From contig NC_080571.1 in the NCBI RefSeq assembly GCF_030247185.1, positions 33,034,753 to 33,098,752 of the forward strand: DNA of 64,000 bases. The letters run 5' to 3'. The notes under the pieces were generated by a model, which saw only the letters and a program-made list of their open reading frames with translations, had not been told where the DNA came from and ran no database searches. Below, one piece after another: positions 53,241 to 64,000 of this stretch (positions within the stretch are counted from its first letter, which is position 1; each line of letters starts with the position of its first letter). This DNA comes from Malaya genurostris (Eukaryota; Arthropoda; Insecta; Diptera; Culicidae). The translations under genes were made by a program, and so were the position numbers.

Positions 53241-53429
53241 TTTTAAGTATTTTTGAAAACAAAAACTTTTCAACGCAAGAACCGGATAAAAACATTAGTT
53301 ATGGAACTTTAGAACGCAAGAACCGAATAAAAACATTAGTTTTGGAAAAAGGAAAATCCGGTTTAGTTTTAATTCGGTTTTTACAGTCAAAGTTTTTTGT
53401 CCGGTTCATGCACAAAATTTGTTTTTAAA

Positions 53430-54600
53430 CGATTTTTGAATTGAGTAATTCCATTCGGAATCAGCTGACACGATACCCTTCGATTTGCATGAAACTTTGC
53501 ATATGTGTTACAGCAAATAAAGTATTTTTTCACTAGTCTAGAGATTGTTTTCACTCAAAACTAATTTTTGACAAAGGCGTATGTGTTTTTATCCACATTA
53601 TTTTCAAACAATTATAACTAGAAATTTATACCTTCTACAAAACATATGCCTAAGAAGAGGTTATATGTAATTAATAGCACTTTCTAAAATAATACATTGA
53701 AAATAAATTTTATTTTCCAAAATTATCAGTAATTTTACCGCACGATTTTTTTTAAATTTTATATCACAAAAAGCGTCAAGTTACAAAGAAACTAATGGAT
53801 GTTTTAGAAAGTTAGAGAGATGATAAATAAAAAAGTTTACCATGGAAAAACTTTTAAACAATTTTCGAAAAACGATGTTTTTATAGGAATAATGTCCTCC
53901 AAGCTACGTTCAATGAAAAAGATCACAGGGAGCTACTTCCTAAACGCAGTCATTTTCGAGATATATGAGAAACTAAATCGAGAAAATTGCATGAGAATAC
54001 GCCCAGTTTTTGATTAGTCTCGGTTCTCCATCGCCAAATTTATTATTTTTGTGATCTTCATCAAATTTTGATAAAATTATTCTTTGACATCATGACGATG
54101 CGAGTACCTGTTTTCGAGATATTTTGAAAACAAAATCGAAAGTCACATCGAAAAAAATACCTACTTTTAGGAATAAAAGTTTACCTATGAAGTAAAAGAT
54201 TACCTACACCCAACTATAAAAGCACATTTTTGAAATCCAAAGCGTCAGTGTGAAAACTAGCATCAACAAAAAAATGTCAGAACATTTTTTTTCACTGTTC
54301 AGGTCAGGTGTTTTTTTAGAAAGCTCAATTTATTACCTACAACTTCTTCTTAGACATGTTTTTTGTAGAAACTATAGTTTTCTAGTTATAATTGTTTGGA
54401 AATAATGTGGCTAAAAACACATATGCTATTTTCATCAACTAGTCTTGAGTGAAAAAAAATCTCTAGACCAGTGAAAAATATTTCATTTGCTAAAACGAAG
54501 ACACATGCAAAGTGCCATGCAAATCGAAGGGGATACCAGAATTTTACCATTTTTGGACGATTTGGCGTGGAATTGCTCAATTGCTAAATCAGTGTCGGAT
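53430..54600. mobile_element. Fold-back element A
   Basis: The left arm (53430-53690) and right arm (54310-54600) are imperfect reverse complements. For example, TTGCATGAAACTTTGCATATG, then ACAAACAATTATAACTAGAAA on the left pair with the opposite strand of the right arm. The 600-base centre has no gene. Similar arm motifs occur in 62760-63330. Confidence 0.55.
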
Positions 54601-56099
54601 TATTCCACTCAATATTTTTGTATTTAAAAATACTCCAGCGGGTTTTCAAAACTAAGTAACAGTTATATAACATTTTATAGTGAAAAATGTTACAACATGT
54701 ATAGAAAACAATTCAAATAAGCTTTAAAACTACGAAAGCACAATTCTCCCGATTGGCCAAATTTGTCACATGAATCTGAGTTGTCAGTTGTCAGTTCCCC
54801 GCAACAAAATGTCTTAGTTCATTCGTCTTGCTCAATTTACTTCCCTTGATGCGATGAAAACAATAGTACGAACAGCTTTCGATTAATCAGATAATAGTGT
54901 TGCATAAAGAGGGTAAAATTTCACATCTACCCAGCGGTTCAAGTTGAACTGCTATGGACTGATGATACACCATGAAAACTAAATTTCACACGGTTCAATA
55001 GCTTATAACTAATAACAGGTTAAAATATTTTCAAGCAACGCCACGTAATTATGTTAATACATCATAAATTTTATTTATATTCAAATACGTTTTGAGCTAA
55101 ATGACTCGTACTAAATGAGAGTTCAAGGGGGTTTAACTTTTCACCTATTTCAGTTCCTTATACAAAACTCCTATTATATTTTGAAATGAAACCAAAGAGC
55201 ACAATTAATATAAGCCAAAATGTCCTGTTCAAAAGTTTCTTCACTTAATTGAAACATATTTTTTGTTCAACAAAGAGTAGCTATAATTCCAACATGGTCT
55301 TGAACTCTTCTCTTCCACACTTACCGTTGGTCAAAAGATTTCAGTTTCGCGGTTTCCCACTGGTTGGCACTTAAAGTAATTGAATTTCGTTGTTCAAATG
55401 CAGCAAACTTCAAACTTGCTGGTTCGGAACCTAGTCACTTCCATGCCAAATATTGGCGAATCTCCCAATTCAAGAGCATCAGCTTATCACAGCAGCAAAG
55501 CTAACCGGTTGAAAAACTATGCTCGAATAACTTTTATCACAAATTACCACAGTTTTGCTTTCAGCTGTTAATGTGATATCTCATTCCTGAACAAGTAAAA
55601 TAGATTCCGAACCCACGGCCCCGATTGGCGATTTCTCAGCTTCCTAAATAGTTTCTCGTTTCACTGCTGGGGCGGATTGTATTCCATTTGATAATTTAGT
55701 TTATTTTTCAGAAGATTTGCTTTATATTCCTCCACGACGAGCTGTAAAAACTGCACTTTGTAAACACCTTTAACAGTCGATATCCTGTTCAACTGTGCTT
55801 CACACGTTCTAGCAAAATTTCACTGTCGGAAAAATGGTCGTAAAACGGTTTTTTTTCGTCTAATAGTATAAACATCAGAGTAATAAGATTTGCGGCTTGA
55901 TTGCTCACATCCTTTCTGGTAGAGACCATTTGGGAGCTAAAGTTGAAGTTATCACTAGTGTACTCGAAAAAACAACACACTTATCTACATCCATAGAAAC
56001 ACTACGAGATCTACTGAATTCGGAGAAAATCGGAAATTGGAAAAAGCTGGCACTAGTAGAACTAGGGAACAGTAGAAGAGAAAGGTCTAGCACGAATAG
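54601..56099. other. Unassigned interval
   Basis: AT-rich with no recognised gene or repeat copy; open frames are short and featureless. Confidence 0.3.
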
Positions 56100-56660
56100 A
56101 TAGCCCACTAATTAGTAGGTATGTTATTTTCTTCTTCACCACCAAACAATTGCACTATGCCGGAAGTAGAAAGCGGAAAAAGCGAACCAACAGATTCCAC
56201 GTCCACGGCAAGACTGAATGCCGAGCGCGGTTGCGAATTCAAACTTGGAACTGGCAAAAGACAAACCGCTCGCATCCATTACCTCCCGGTTTTTCTCCCG
56301 GTTTCGTCTCCCGTTTCCCAGAAGGGCTGATATCGTCCAGTTGGGGGTGCATTTCATCTTAGTGCCCTCCCTTCCTCTCGTTCATGTATAGACGGGAGAG
56401 ATTCGAAAATCGCGCCATTCGTTGCAGTGTACCGTGGGAAGAAGTACGTAATATCATCAAAAGTGACCGGTTCTGTGTAGAGATTCTCTCGATGACTCGA
56501 ACCGGTCTCGTTCCGTGAGAGTGAGCGTAACTCGGATTGTTTTTGAGAAACACGTGGTCTTGCCGGGTGGGTTGTTTACGGATGCGAAATGGATGAAGTG
56601 AGCACAGCTGCAACAACACAACAATATTGTTGCAGCAGCAGAGGTAATGAAAATGTGATT
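56100..56660 (+). promoter_or_regulatory. Possible 5' end of a host gene
   Basis: A GC-balanced island with CG dinucleotides. An ATG in good context at about 56589 (GAAATGGATG) opens MDEVSTAATTQQYCCSSR, which ends at a GTAATG donor near 56645. The frame is short, and the CAACAACAC/GTTGCAGCAGCAG sequence is simple, so this is only a candidate first exon. No downstream exon was found. Confidence 0.25.
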
Positions 56661-57949
56661 GAATTCGATCGAGTTTTGTTTTACTATATAATGTTCAATA
56701 TTGATTCAACGTTTGGTTCAATTTTCTGTTGAGAATGGAATTAATTTGAGGGATATTTGATTAAGAATCTGTAAAAAAAACTAAGAGAAGGTGATGTCAG
56801 AGACATAACCGCGAGATTGACGTAGGATATGATATTAACTCGATATGAGTATAGATATTAACTGAATTGATACCCTTTTTACCGTTTAACCAAATTCAAA
56901 TAATAATACCCCTAGGTTCCATACAAACAGATATATTATATTTTGGTTCATAAACTATATTTTGGTTCATCGAATAATCAAGTTGGCCTAGCCCATTCTC
57001 CTATTCGGTTTTGTATAAAGGGAAAATAAACGAAAATATTAGCAACTGGCAACATTACCTAAGTTGCTATGGTTATATTTAAATTTGTTATTTTCGTTTG
57101 TTTACAGCATTATTTTAACTGTCTGAATCGTCTAATTCTGTTGAAATACTTCTGATCATTCCTAGTGAAACAGATAAAAAAGTTAATGTCCTGATACACA
57201 TCCGGCTTCACGGAAAGTTTTTCGTCAATCTGAGTAGTTTCATTTCCAATGCAATTCATTAGGATTCCTAACTGAATTCAGATTAAAATGCAACAAACAT
57301 CCCAAGTGATTGTAGCGCTTGAACCGGAATCTATTTAGGAATCGTTATAAATTTCGTATCAAATTTACGACGACCTTAACACTGTTTCGACTCAGATTGA
57401 ATAAAAAACTGCATGTACCAGCATGGGAGCCTTTAGATACTTATGAATAAAGAGAACCAAAACCAAATATTGATAATTGTGCATGCAACTTTACACAAAA
57501 CTAATGTAGTTGATGTAGTGTGAATGTTTTAGAGCGATGTATTTTTATTTAAAATTTGGAATCAATAGATAAGTTAAAGATTATACATTCTGTCGAACTA
57601 TTGCAATATGTGTGATCATTTACCAAAAAAGCATGTTTATCTTCCGCACGGATGAAGTTAGAAAAATTTTTATACTCTTTAAACAGCCCGGCGTTATAAG
57701 TCTTTTTGATAGTTTCTGGTGAAGATTAACGACGAAGTTTTGGCTAGCTTTACATATCTGTATTTGTTTCGTTTAAAAGACCTCACATTAAAAATCATTC
57801 ATCAATTTCATCTGCTTATCTATGGGAAAATCCATTATTATCAAATTGAATCTATTAATATAACAAACCTGAAAAGAATCAGTAGGAGCAGATGAACATG
57901 AATATTCGTCGCTGATCTTTTTTTTACTTTTGCATCATAATAAACAGTA
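56661..57949. other. Unassigned interval
   Basis: AT-rich, without recognised gene or repeat copy. Confidence 0.3.
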
Positions 57950-58410
57950 CAGGGTCCGGCACTCGAAGTGTAACCAATTAAAAAGGCCATAAATTCAGTT
58001 TGGAAAATTACTTTTACTTAATTCAAAGTACAAAATGTGTAAAAATAATACAAAATTCAGAATCAATTCACTTTTGCTCGATATGACCACCTTTTGCCTT
58101 GACTATGGCCTTGAGACGGTCAAAAAACGAATCGCAAGCTGCCCGAATGTGACTTGCAGGTGTATTTTGGCCCACTCGCGGACAATAACTTTTTTCAGCG
58201 CCTCGAGACCGGTGTATCTTTTAGTTCGGACTTTGCTCTCCAAAATGGCCCAAAGAGAATAATCCATTGGATTCGCATCTGGTGAATTCGAGAACCATTG
58301 TGTGGACGTGATGAAGTTCGGAACGTTGTTTTTCAGCCATTCTTGGTTCACTCGAGCTTTGTGAGACGGTGCCGAGTGATATGTGATATGATGTTGTTTT
58401 GGAGGAAAAA
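57950..58410 (-). pseudogene. DD37D (maT-like) transposase C-terminal part, one TIR
   Basis: The 3' TIR starts at 57950 next to TA. The minus strand reads SAPSHKARVNQEWLKNNVPN, TSTQWFSNSPDANPMDYSLW (third Asp), ESKVRTKRYTGLEALKKVIV and then a frame change near 58160 before the tail. Here Trp replaces the stop seen in the copy at 50624. The 5' part is cut at 58410 by the adjoining repeat. Confidence 0.8.
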
Positions 58411-58958
58411 ACATAACCGAAACATAAACTTCTTTTTATATTTATTTTCTTCTAAATCGCATTCGACTTCGCGAAATCGATTCTCTCACTCAAAACTTTT
58501 GAGCACTCGGAAAACAAAACCCAATTACAAGTAGTACACTGGACGGCGTAGCCCGGAAGGTGGGAAGAAACAAAAAACTTTGTTTGGCATATACAATTAG
58601 ACTGCAACATTCACTTCACTGTTCCACGTGCAAAACATTACTACGCACAATCGCTTCAAATGCGCGAAAATTCTGAATGAACACACTTTCCACTAAGAGT
58701 TTACGACATTTTTACATATCGGTTCTGAAATTTAAATATAGATATATCGTAACAAATGCGAAAAACATCAAAACAATTTTCAAGCAGTTTCAACAAGACT
58801 ATCCTTTTTAGCTTTTCAATGGATTGTTTTGCTTTGACACTGCTCATGAGTTTTTGGCTAATAAACTTGTTAATAAAACTAATTTCATTTTTGTTTTCTT
58901 TGTGCTGTCTTTCAGCAATGATGGTGACAGATGAATAGAGTCAAGTTTTTTTATTTTA

Positions 58959-59885
58959 AAGCTTGCTTCAGATAGAATTGGAAGAAAGACAATTGCCTGT
59001 ATTTCAGTTATTTATTATTGAATTCAAGATCTTTTTCTATACAAATGTAGCGTTCTCTTCATAGTTTTAAGAAAAAATACGGATAAAATTATTCGTCACG
59101 GTTTCGAAGGAATTCTCGAATTTTCCCTGTAACACGGCTCATTAGGCGGCGCACACCTTCTTCGTCCATCGTTTTAGCTATCTTATTCCACTAGGTCGTC
59201 ATCTGATTGATGTCTTTGATAACCTTTGGATGGGTTAAGGTTTTTCGGAACAAACTGGACCCCTTTCTCTGCATACCATTCTTGAACGACTTTGCTGTAA
59301 TGACAGCTTGCCAAATCTGCCCAAAACATTACGGGATGGTCGTGGGATCGAATGAACGGAAAAATTCGTTTTTAGAGACACTTTTTTTGGTATATTTCCG
59401 ATGTCATTGTCGATGTCACTTTCGTTTTTTTGCCACAACTGCAAATGCCCTGCCAAATCTTAAATTTTCTTGCAACATTGTAGGCAAAAACAAATTCAAA
59501 TTTGGCTGGAACAATCCCCCGAGCCGTTGACAAGTAAAATTTTTGACCTGGGATTCCACTCCGACGATTGGCTTGAGGCTTCCGAATCGTCGTCAATATT
59601 TCTTTATACCGTTTGATAACGCGCCATATGGTTTTTCTGGGCAATTTCAGCTGTTTAGCTAGCCAGACCATAATGGATTTTCCAAATAACTGTGCACAAT
59701 TTTTTCCCTTCTTTCGGCTTTCATGTTGATTGTTTTTAAAGCACAGTCGATTTGCGGAATGTCAAAAATCATACGTGAAGCTGACGAAATTCCCGACACG
59801 TGGGTGCCAAGAACTTTCAAGTCCGTTCACCAGGAGCGCCACAATATGAGAAGAAGTTTGTTCCAGTTCTAAATGAAGCAAGCTT
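58959..59885 (-). mobile_element. DD37E Tc1/mariner element with TIRs
   Basis: Inverted ends of about 25 bases starting AAGCTTGCTTCA, flanked by TA at 58957-58958 and 59886-59887. The 927-base length suits a small transposase gene, though about 250-300 bases short of a typical full element. The insertion interrupts an otherwise colinear repeat, which confirms the ends. Confidence 0.78.
59089..59772 (-). pseudogene. DD37E transposase, frameshifted and shortened
   Basis: ATG at 59772 (MIFDIPQIDCALKTINMKAE), then a stop at about 59670. Other frames give AKQLKLPRKTIWRVIKRYKE (helix-turn-helix), WQGICSCGKKTKVTSTMTSE, then PVMFWADLASCHYSK (second Asp) and, after a gap, KDINQMTT, stop, WNKIAKTMDEEGVRRLMSRV and the end at 59089. 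The usual PNCPELRPIE segment with the final Glu is not seen, so that stretch is deleted. At least two frame changes and two stops occur. Assignment to DD37E rests on the FWADLASCHY and NPP-type context. Confidence 0.75.
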
Positions 59886-60040
59886 TAATCACAAAATTAG
59901 TTGTCAATGAGATTTTTGTGTTGGATTGAAATTTTTGAAAGTTTGTGTACAGAATATTTGCATAGTAAATTCTGAATTGCAACTAATTCAATAGTTATTT
60001 TGGAAATTTTGTTGTTAAAATCAACTAATTCAAAAACAAT

Positions 60041-60539
60041 TTCAGTATCAGATAGAATTTTCCATTCAATGTAATATAAATTTCTAAATACTCATTTATA
60101 CATCAATATTAAGTTTATATACAATTAATTTTTCGTGTAGCATCAACTTTGAAATGAGTAAAATGTAATTTTCTGGCTGTCAATTATATTTTAAGTTTAA
60201 ACCGGTTGAGATTTACATGCTACTAACGCAATTTTCTTTCGTCGCTTCTTGCACTTGAAGTCTCAGAAAGTCAATTTTCTCAATGACACTAAATCTCGAC
60301 GTTTCATGCAATTCTAAGACGTTTGACATAAAAAAAACTTCAATTTCTGAAATCTCATGTACTCCCCTTACGGTAATTTTTCAAAATCGAAAATTTTCAA
60401 ACCCTAACCGCCGGGCAGCATCGATGTCCCATGTCCGATTTAGCTCAAATTTTGCAGGAGGACTGTTTTCGAGGTGCTTAAACTTTTAAACAATAGCGCT
60501 TTACGAAATTAGAGGTGATCTCAAAATATTGGCAGTCTT
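60041..60539. other. Unassigned interval
   Basis: AT-rich; no gene recognised. A TCTCGACGTTTCATGCAATTC segment near 60295 recurs in reverse near 62325 (TCTCGACGCTTCATTCATTTC), so part of it is repetitive. Confidence 0.3.
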
Positions 60540-61005
60540 ATATACATTAGAGCAGTAAAAAACAACGTGTTTTGTTGGTTACGTCATTTATACCATTATA
60601 TCTCCGAAACCAAAAGTCACAGCCATTTGGTCTTCGAACTTGATCAATATTCCAATAGTAGCTTTCAAACGAGCCTAAGTTTATTAAACCCGGTTCAGCC
60701 TTCTCTGAGAAAATTGAGCGCGTAAAAATACAACGCGTTTTGTCGGTTACGTCACTTATACAATCATATCTCCGGAACCAAAAGTTGATCAATGACCCAA
60801 TAGAAGCTTTCAAACGAGCTTTAGTTTTTAAAATCGGTTCACCCATCTCTGAGAAAATTGAGCGGTAAAAATATCTTCGAAAAGCGCACACACTGACATT
60901 TTCCGATCTCATCAAACTGAGTCGAATTGTATGTAACACTCTGAGGCTCCGTTCGAAAGTCGGTTTTCCAGCAATTCTAATACCTTTCTATAGAGAAAGG
61001 CAAAA
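60540..61005 (+). repeat. TIR/microsatellite family, subrepeat array
   Basis: Two to three tandem units with the TTTTGTCGGTTACGTCA core, as at 13000-13240, then a GAGAAAATTGAGCG unit. The end GTCGGTTTTCCAGCAATTC followed by CTTTCTATAGAGAAAGGC shows that the two repeat families are the same. Confidence 0.6.
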
Positions 61006-61800
61006 ATGGATGTAAGTTTGTGTAATTTGACGAGAATGGATACTTTTTCAAGACCATGGAAACAGTTTTCATATATTAGATATGTTTATATGGGGGGTGG
61101 ATGTGGCAAGTGCCTTTAAAAAGGGGAGTGTAATGTTTGTAATGACATAACTCCGGAACTGCTGAACGGATTGCTATCGAATTTGGTACAAGTACTTCTA
61201 GTTCTTCAGAGATGGTCATAACCGTATTTTTATAGAAGAGGGAGCGTAGCAAGTGTCATTAATAAAGAGGGGTCATGGAAAACTTCCTATAACTTGACTA
61301 AAATCGATATTTCTGAAGACCTTAGAAACATTTCGCATTCCTTAGATATAATTATATAGGGGATGGATGTAGCAAGTGTCTTTAAAAAGGGGGGTGTAAT
61401 GTTTGTAATGGCATAACTCCGAAACTACTGAACGGATTGCTATCAAACTTGGCACATGTACTTCTTACTCTTCAGAGATAGTAATAAGAATATTTTCATG
61501 GGGAGAGAGAGCGTAGCAAGTGTCCTTATTGATAATGGTCATTAAAAAAAATTATCTAATTTGACGAGAATCGGTACTTTTTGAAGACCATAGATACTTT
61601 TTCCATAACTTAGATATCATTATAAGGATATTCGGTGGGGGGAGGGTGTAATGAGTGCCTCTAAAAAGGGAGCGGCACAGGTATTTCTTGCTCTTCAGAG
61701 ATGATCATTAGGACACTGTCGGAGGGAAGAGTGTGTAGCAAGTGTCCTTAACATGGGGGGAGGGGGTCAGTGACGAAATCTATTTAGACTAGAAGAAGGG
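61006..61800 (+). repeat. Tandem repeat, unit about 290 bases
   Basis: Two full and one partial unit, each containing TTTAAAAAGGGG-GTGTAATGTTTGTAATG, ACTGCTGAACGGATTGCTATC, CTTCAGAGATGGTCAT and AGCGTAGCAAGTGTC. No coding capacity. Confidence 0.7.
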
Positions 61801-62420
61801 GTTTTTGAAAACAAATTTTCATATCCAATTTTTTGTAAAAAAAGAGAGTGGCAAGAATTACAAGGTCGCAGTAGATAGTATTGCTGTTGTTAATTTGAAT
61901 GCAACGCAATTTTCTTTAAATAATTTATATAATAAGATCCATTAAACATGAATAAACTTATATGTGTAAAATTCAAAACACAAGCACAAAACTTATATTT
62001 CAACACACTGAGGTCTCTATTAACGCGGTGTATACGTACCGCGTAAAACAAACCGCTCGAAAAAACTACGTATCTTCGAAAATTCGCGTAAGAAGATCTG
62101 CGTAGCTTCGGAGATCCGCGTGGAAAAAATCGGAAAACTAAAGAACACATGCAACGTCCAGATCTGAAAAAAAATAACTTTGATACTTTGAGAATTTGAG
62201 ACCTCGTAGCTTCGGAAATCCAACTAGAAAAAGCCGAAAAATTAAAGAAATTTTTTTTATGCCGAATGTCTTAGAAATGCATGAGACGTCCAGATCTGGT
62301 GTAATTCCATAAAAAAATCTCGACGCTTCATTCATTTCTAAGACAAAACAAGAAAACCGCTTAACTTCAGAAATTCGCATGAAAAAATCCGCGTAAAAAA
62401 ACCACGTTCATACATCCCAA
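61801..62420. other. Unassigned interval
   Basis: AT-rich; contains a few loosely repeated GAAATTCGCGT/AAAAAATCCGCGT motifs (62040-62400). No gene seen. Confidence 0.3.
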
Positions 62421-62423
62421 TAT

Positions 62424-63700
62424 TTGAGTGAGAGAAACTATCAAAACACTGTACGGGATTCATTTTCGGTTTTCAGAAAAGTACAATTGTGGTATTCTTT
62501 ACGAAATTAAACACTTTGAACATTTTTCTCCTACGCGAAGCTGCCAAATACTACCATTATTTGCGCTCGTTAGGTGCGAATTTCGCACAGCAAAAAGTGC
62601 ACAGAGCTAATCAAATTATTGTAGGTTTGTACTCAATTGATGATTTTTACCTCCATTTTGAAAAGAAGTAATCCTAATAGTTCTTTAGATTACATTTAGA
62701 GCCACTGGAATGGCTAATTTTAGATATTCACTACGAAAAAACCATACGAAACCAAAGGTTGATTTATTATTGCATTTTATTCGGCCCAAATTTTGCATAT
62801 GTATTCTTTATGATCGAAAGAGACAATTTGCATCATAAGTTCTCCATTTTTACTCTAGCCTTACTTTTGAGAAGGGACTAAGCAAAAATCCCTTGAAAAT
62901 GTTCATGTGTTTCAGAAACGGTGGGTTCGATCGATTTGATATCTTTTACAATGTTTTAGGACTATGAAAAAAAATTATTGCAGCTGAAAAAAAAATTGTT
63001 TGATTTTTATTTAAATTGCACATTAAAACTCAAATATCTCAAAAAATCTATATCATAGTTATTCATATATTGTCAAATACTGGAAAAGTTCTTTCCATTT
63101 TATATTGTGATGCAGCTCCAGCGGACCATAAACCAGAAAAAATACCTTTTTTGAGATATTTGAATTTTAAGTGTTATTTTTTTTAATAAAATTCAAAGGA
63201 AAAAAAATTTCAAGAAAGTTTTACTCAGTCTCTTCTCTACAGTAAGGCTAGAGTAAAAGGGGCAAATTGATGATGCAAATCGTTTCGTTGGCCATGAATA
63301 GGGCTTATGCAAAATTTGAGCCAAATCGAAAAGTACAAAAAAATTTTTCTAAAAATCCGTTATTTGCTGTGGAATGTCTATTATTTCATTTCGATTTTCA
63401 TATTTCAGTGAAAGAAACCATCAAAATGCTACACGGGATTCATTTCTGGCTTCCAGAAGGACCAAATTGAGGAATTCTCCACTATATTAAAGACTGTCCG
63501 AAACATTTTTCTCGAACGCGATACAGCCAAATGCTAGTTAACTTTATTTGCGTTAGTTTGGTGTGAATTTCGTACAGCGAATTATTCTAGATTGGCACTA
63601 AACTGACGATTTTTACCTTCGATTTGCAAAGAATAAGAATCTTAATAGTTCTTTAGATTACATTTAGCTCCATAAGAACGGCTGATTTTGTATAATGTTC
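62424..63700. mobile_element. Fold-back element B with flanking direct repeat
   Basis: The outer segments 62424-62735 and 63408-63700 are diverged direct repeats (ACGGGATTCATTT, CTACGCGAAGCTGCC/GAACGCGATACAGCC, TAGTTCTTTAGATTACATTTAG). Between them, 62760-63060 and 63130-63330 are imperfect inverted arms (CCAAATTTTGCATA, TTTACTCTAGCCTTAC, CAAATATCTCAAAAAA). No gene. Confidence 0.6.
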
Positions 63701-64000
63701 CCCATCGTTGTCCACTTTTCGCTTTTGTTTTTCTTCAATGCCAACGACCAGCAGCTGGATGACGCAATCGCTCTTGTTTGAAGCTGCGAAGGTCTAACAG
63801 CAGATATGCTCACAGAAAAACTAGTCATTGGTTTTTCTGCGTTTGAGCTTGAGGAACGGAGCCTTATTTTCGTCATAGACTGAAGCACCGATTGAATAAT
63901 CCGTTAAAATAATCCATTAATGGATTATCATAGACTGTCATTTTTTCACTATTTAAACAATGTTTTCTTATTAAACGTGGTATTAACAACAATCTTACAT
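63701..64000. other. Unassigned end of window
   Basis: A balanced-composition stretch (63690-63890) with no recognised gene, then AT-rich sequence with a repeated ATCCGTTAAAATAATCCATTAATGGATTAT palindrome-like core near 63898-63928. Confidence 0.3.

Larger units (their letters stand above)
58411..60040. repeat. Second copy of the 7624-9727 DNA element, interrupted
   Basis: 58415-58955 and 59888-60040 match 8990-9520 and 9490-9690 in the same orientation (CTTCGCGAAATCGA, GGACGGCGTAGCCCGGAA, TTTTACATATCGGTT). The gap is filled by the DD37E element. The outer right end is missing. Confidence 0.65.

Overview
The window is eukaryotic, AT-rich and packed with transposable elements. It most likely comes from a culicine mosquito. 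The support is indirect: an I-clade LINE resembling the mosquito MosquI group, LOA-like and Jockey-like LINE proteins, DD37D and DD37E Tc1/mariner elements of the kind described from mosquitoes, a tRNA-derived SINE, and a repeat family built on recurring half-sites such as GAGAAAGGCAT and TCGGCCCTCCGGGCCTCGG. Species and chromosome cannot be read from the sequence. No RNA gene cluster, CRISPR array or bacterial-type operon is present.

Layout. 1-1835: SINE tail, fragment of a terminal-inverted-repeat (TIR) family, and a LOA-like reverse transcriptase fragment. 1836-5948: no recognisable gene. 5949-11945: two Helitron-like elements joined head to tail at 10617/10618; the first carries other DNA elements. 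11946-14854: mostly unassigned, but with a convincing first coding exon (signal peptide plus GT donor, minus strand) at 13611-13662. 14855-16909: 2 kb TIR element with a long CA tract. 18094-24159: a minus-strand Helitron into which a TA-duplicating MITE (18387-19264) and a 3.6 kb Jockey LINE with a 14 bp target-site duplication (TSD, 19709-23301) have inserted. 24370-25526: PIF/Harbinger-like MITE. 27110-27567: decayed transposon-associated domain. 28612-29731: an ORF1-only LINE with its own 14 bp TSD. 29760-31869: TIR-family copy with an AAT microsatellite. 33480-39735: SINE, three mariner remnants, a MULE-like MITE with a 9 bp TSD, and about 1.8 kb of T-rich degenerate satellite. 41871-43254: TIR element with an internal duplication. 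43416-51938: the only multi-exon host-like gene, encoding a SAM-like domain protein. One of its introns holds a full-length I-clade LINE (44520-50531, both ORFs open) and a DD37D-derived MITE. 51974-64000: hAT-like MITE, SINE, two fold-back elements, a DD37E element nested in another repeat, and tandem repeats.

How it fits together. The window records repeated nested insertion. Boundaries are best supported where a TSD is visible: the I element, Jockey, the ORF1-only LINE, the MULE-like MITE, the PIF-like MITE and the TA-flanked MITEs. The I element, with two open frames and an almost unchanged TSD, is the youngest-looking insertion; the mariners, the LOA fragment and the Jockey are broken. 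The SAM-domain gene keeps consistent phase-0 splice sites over most exons but has an apparent one-base frameshift near 44292, so it is either a recent pseudogene or carries an assembly error.
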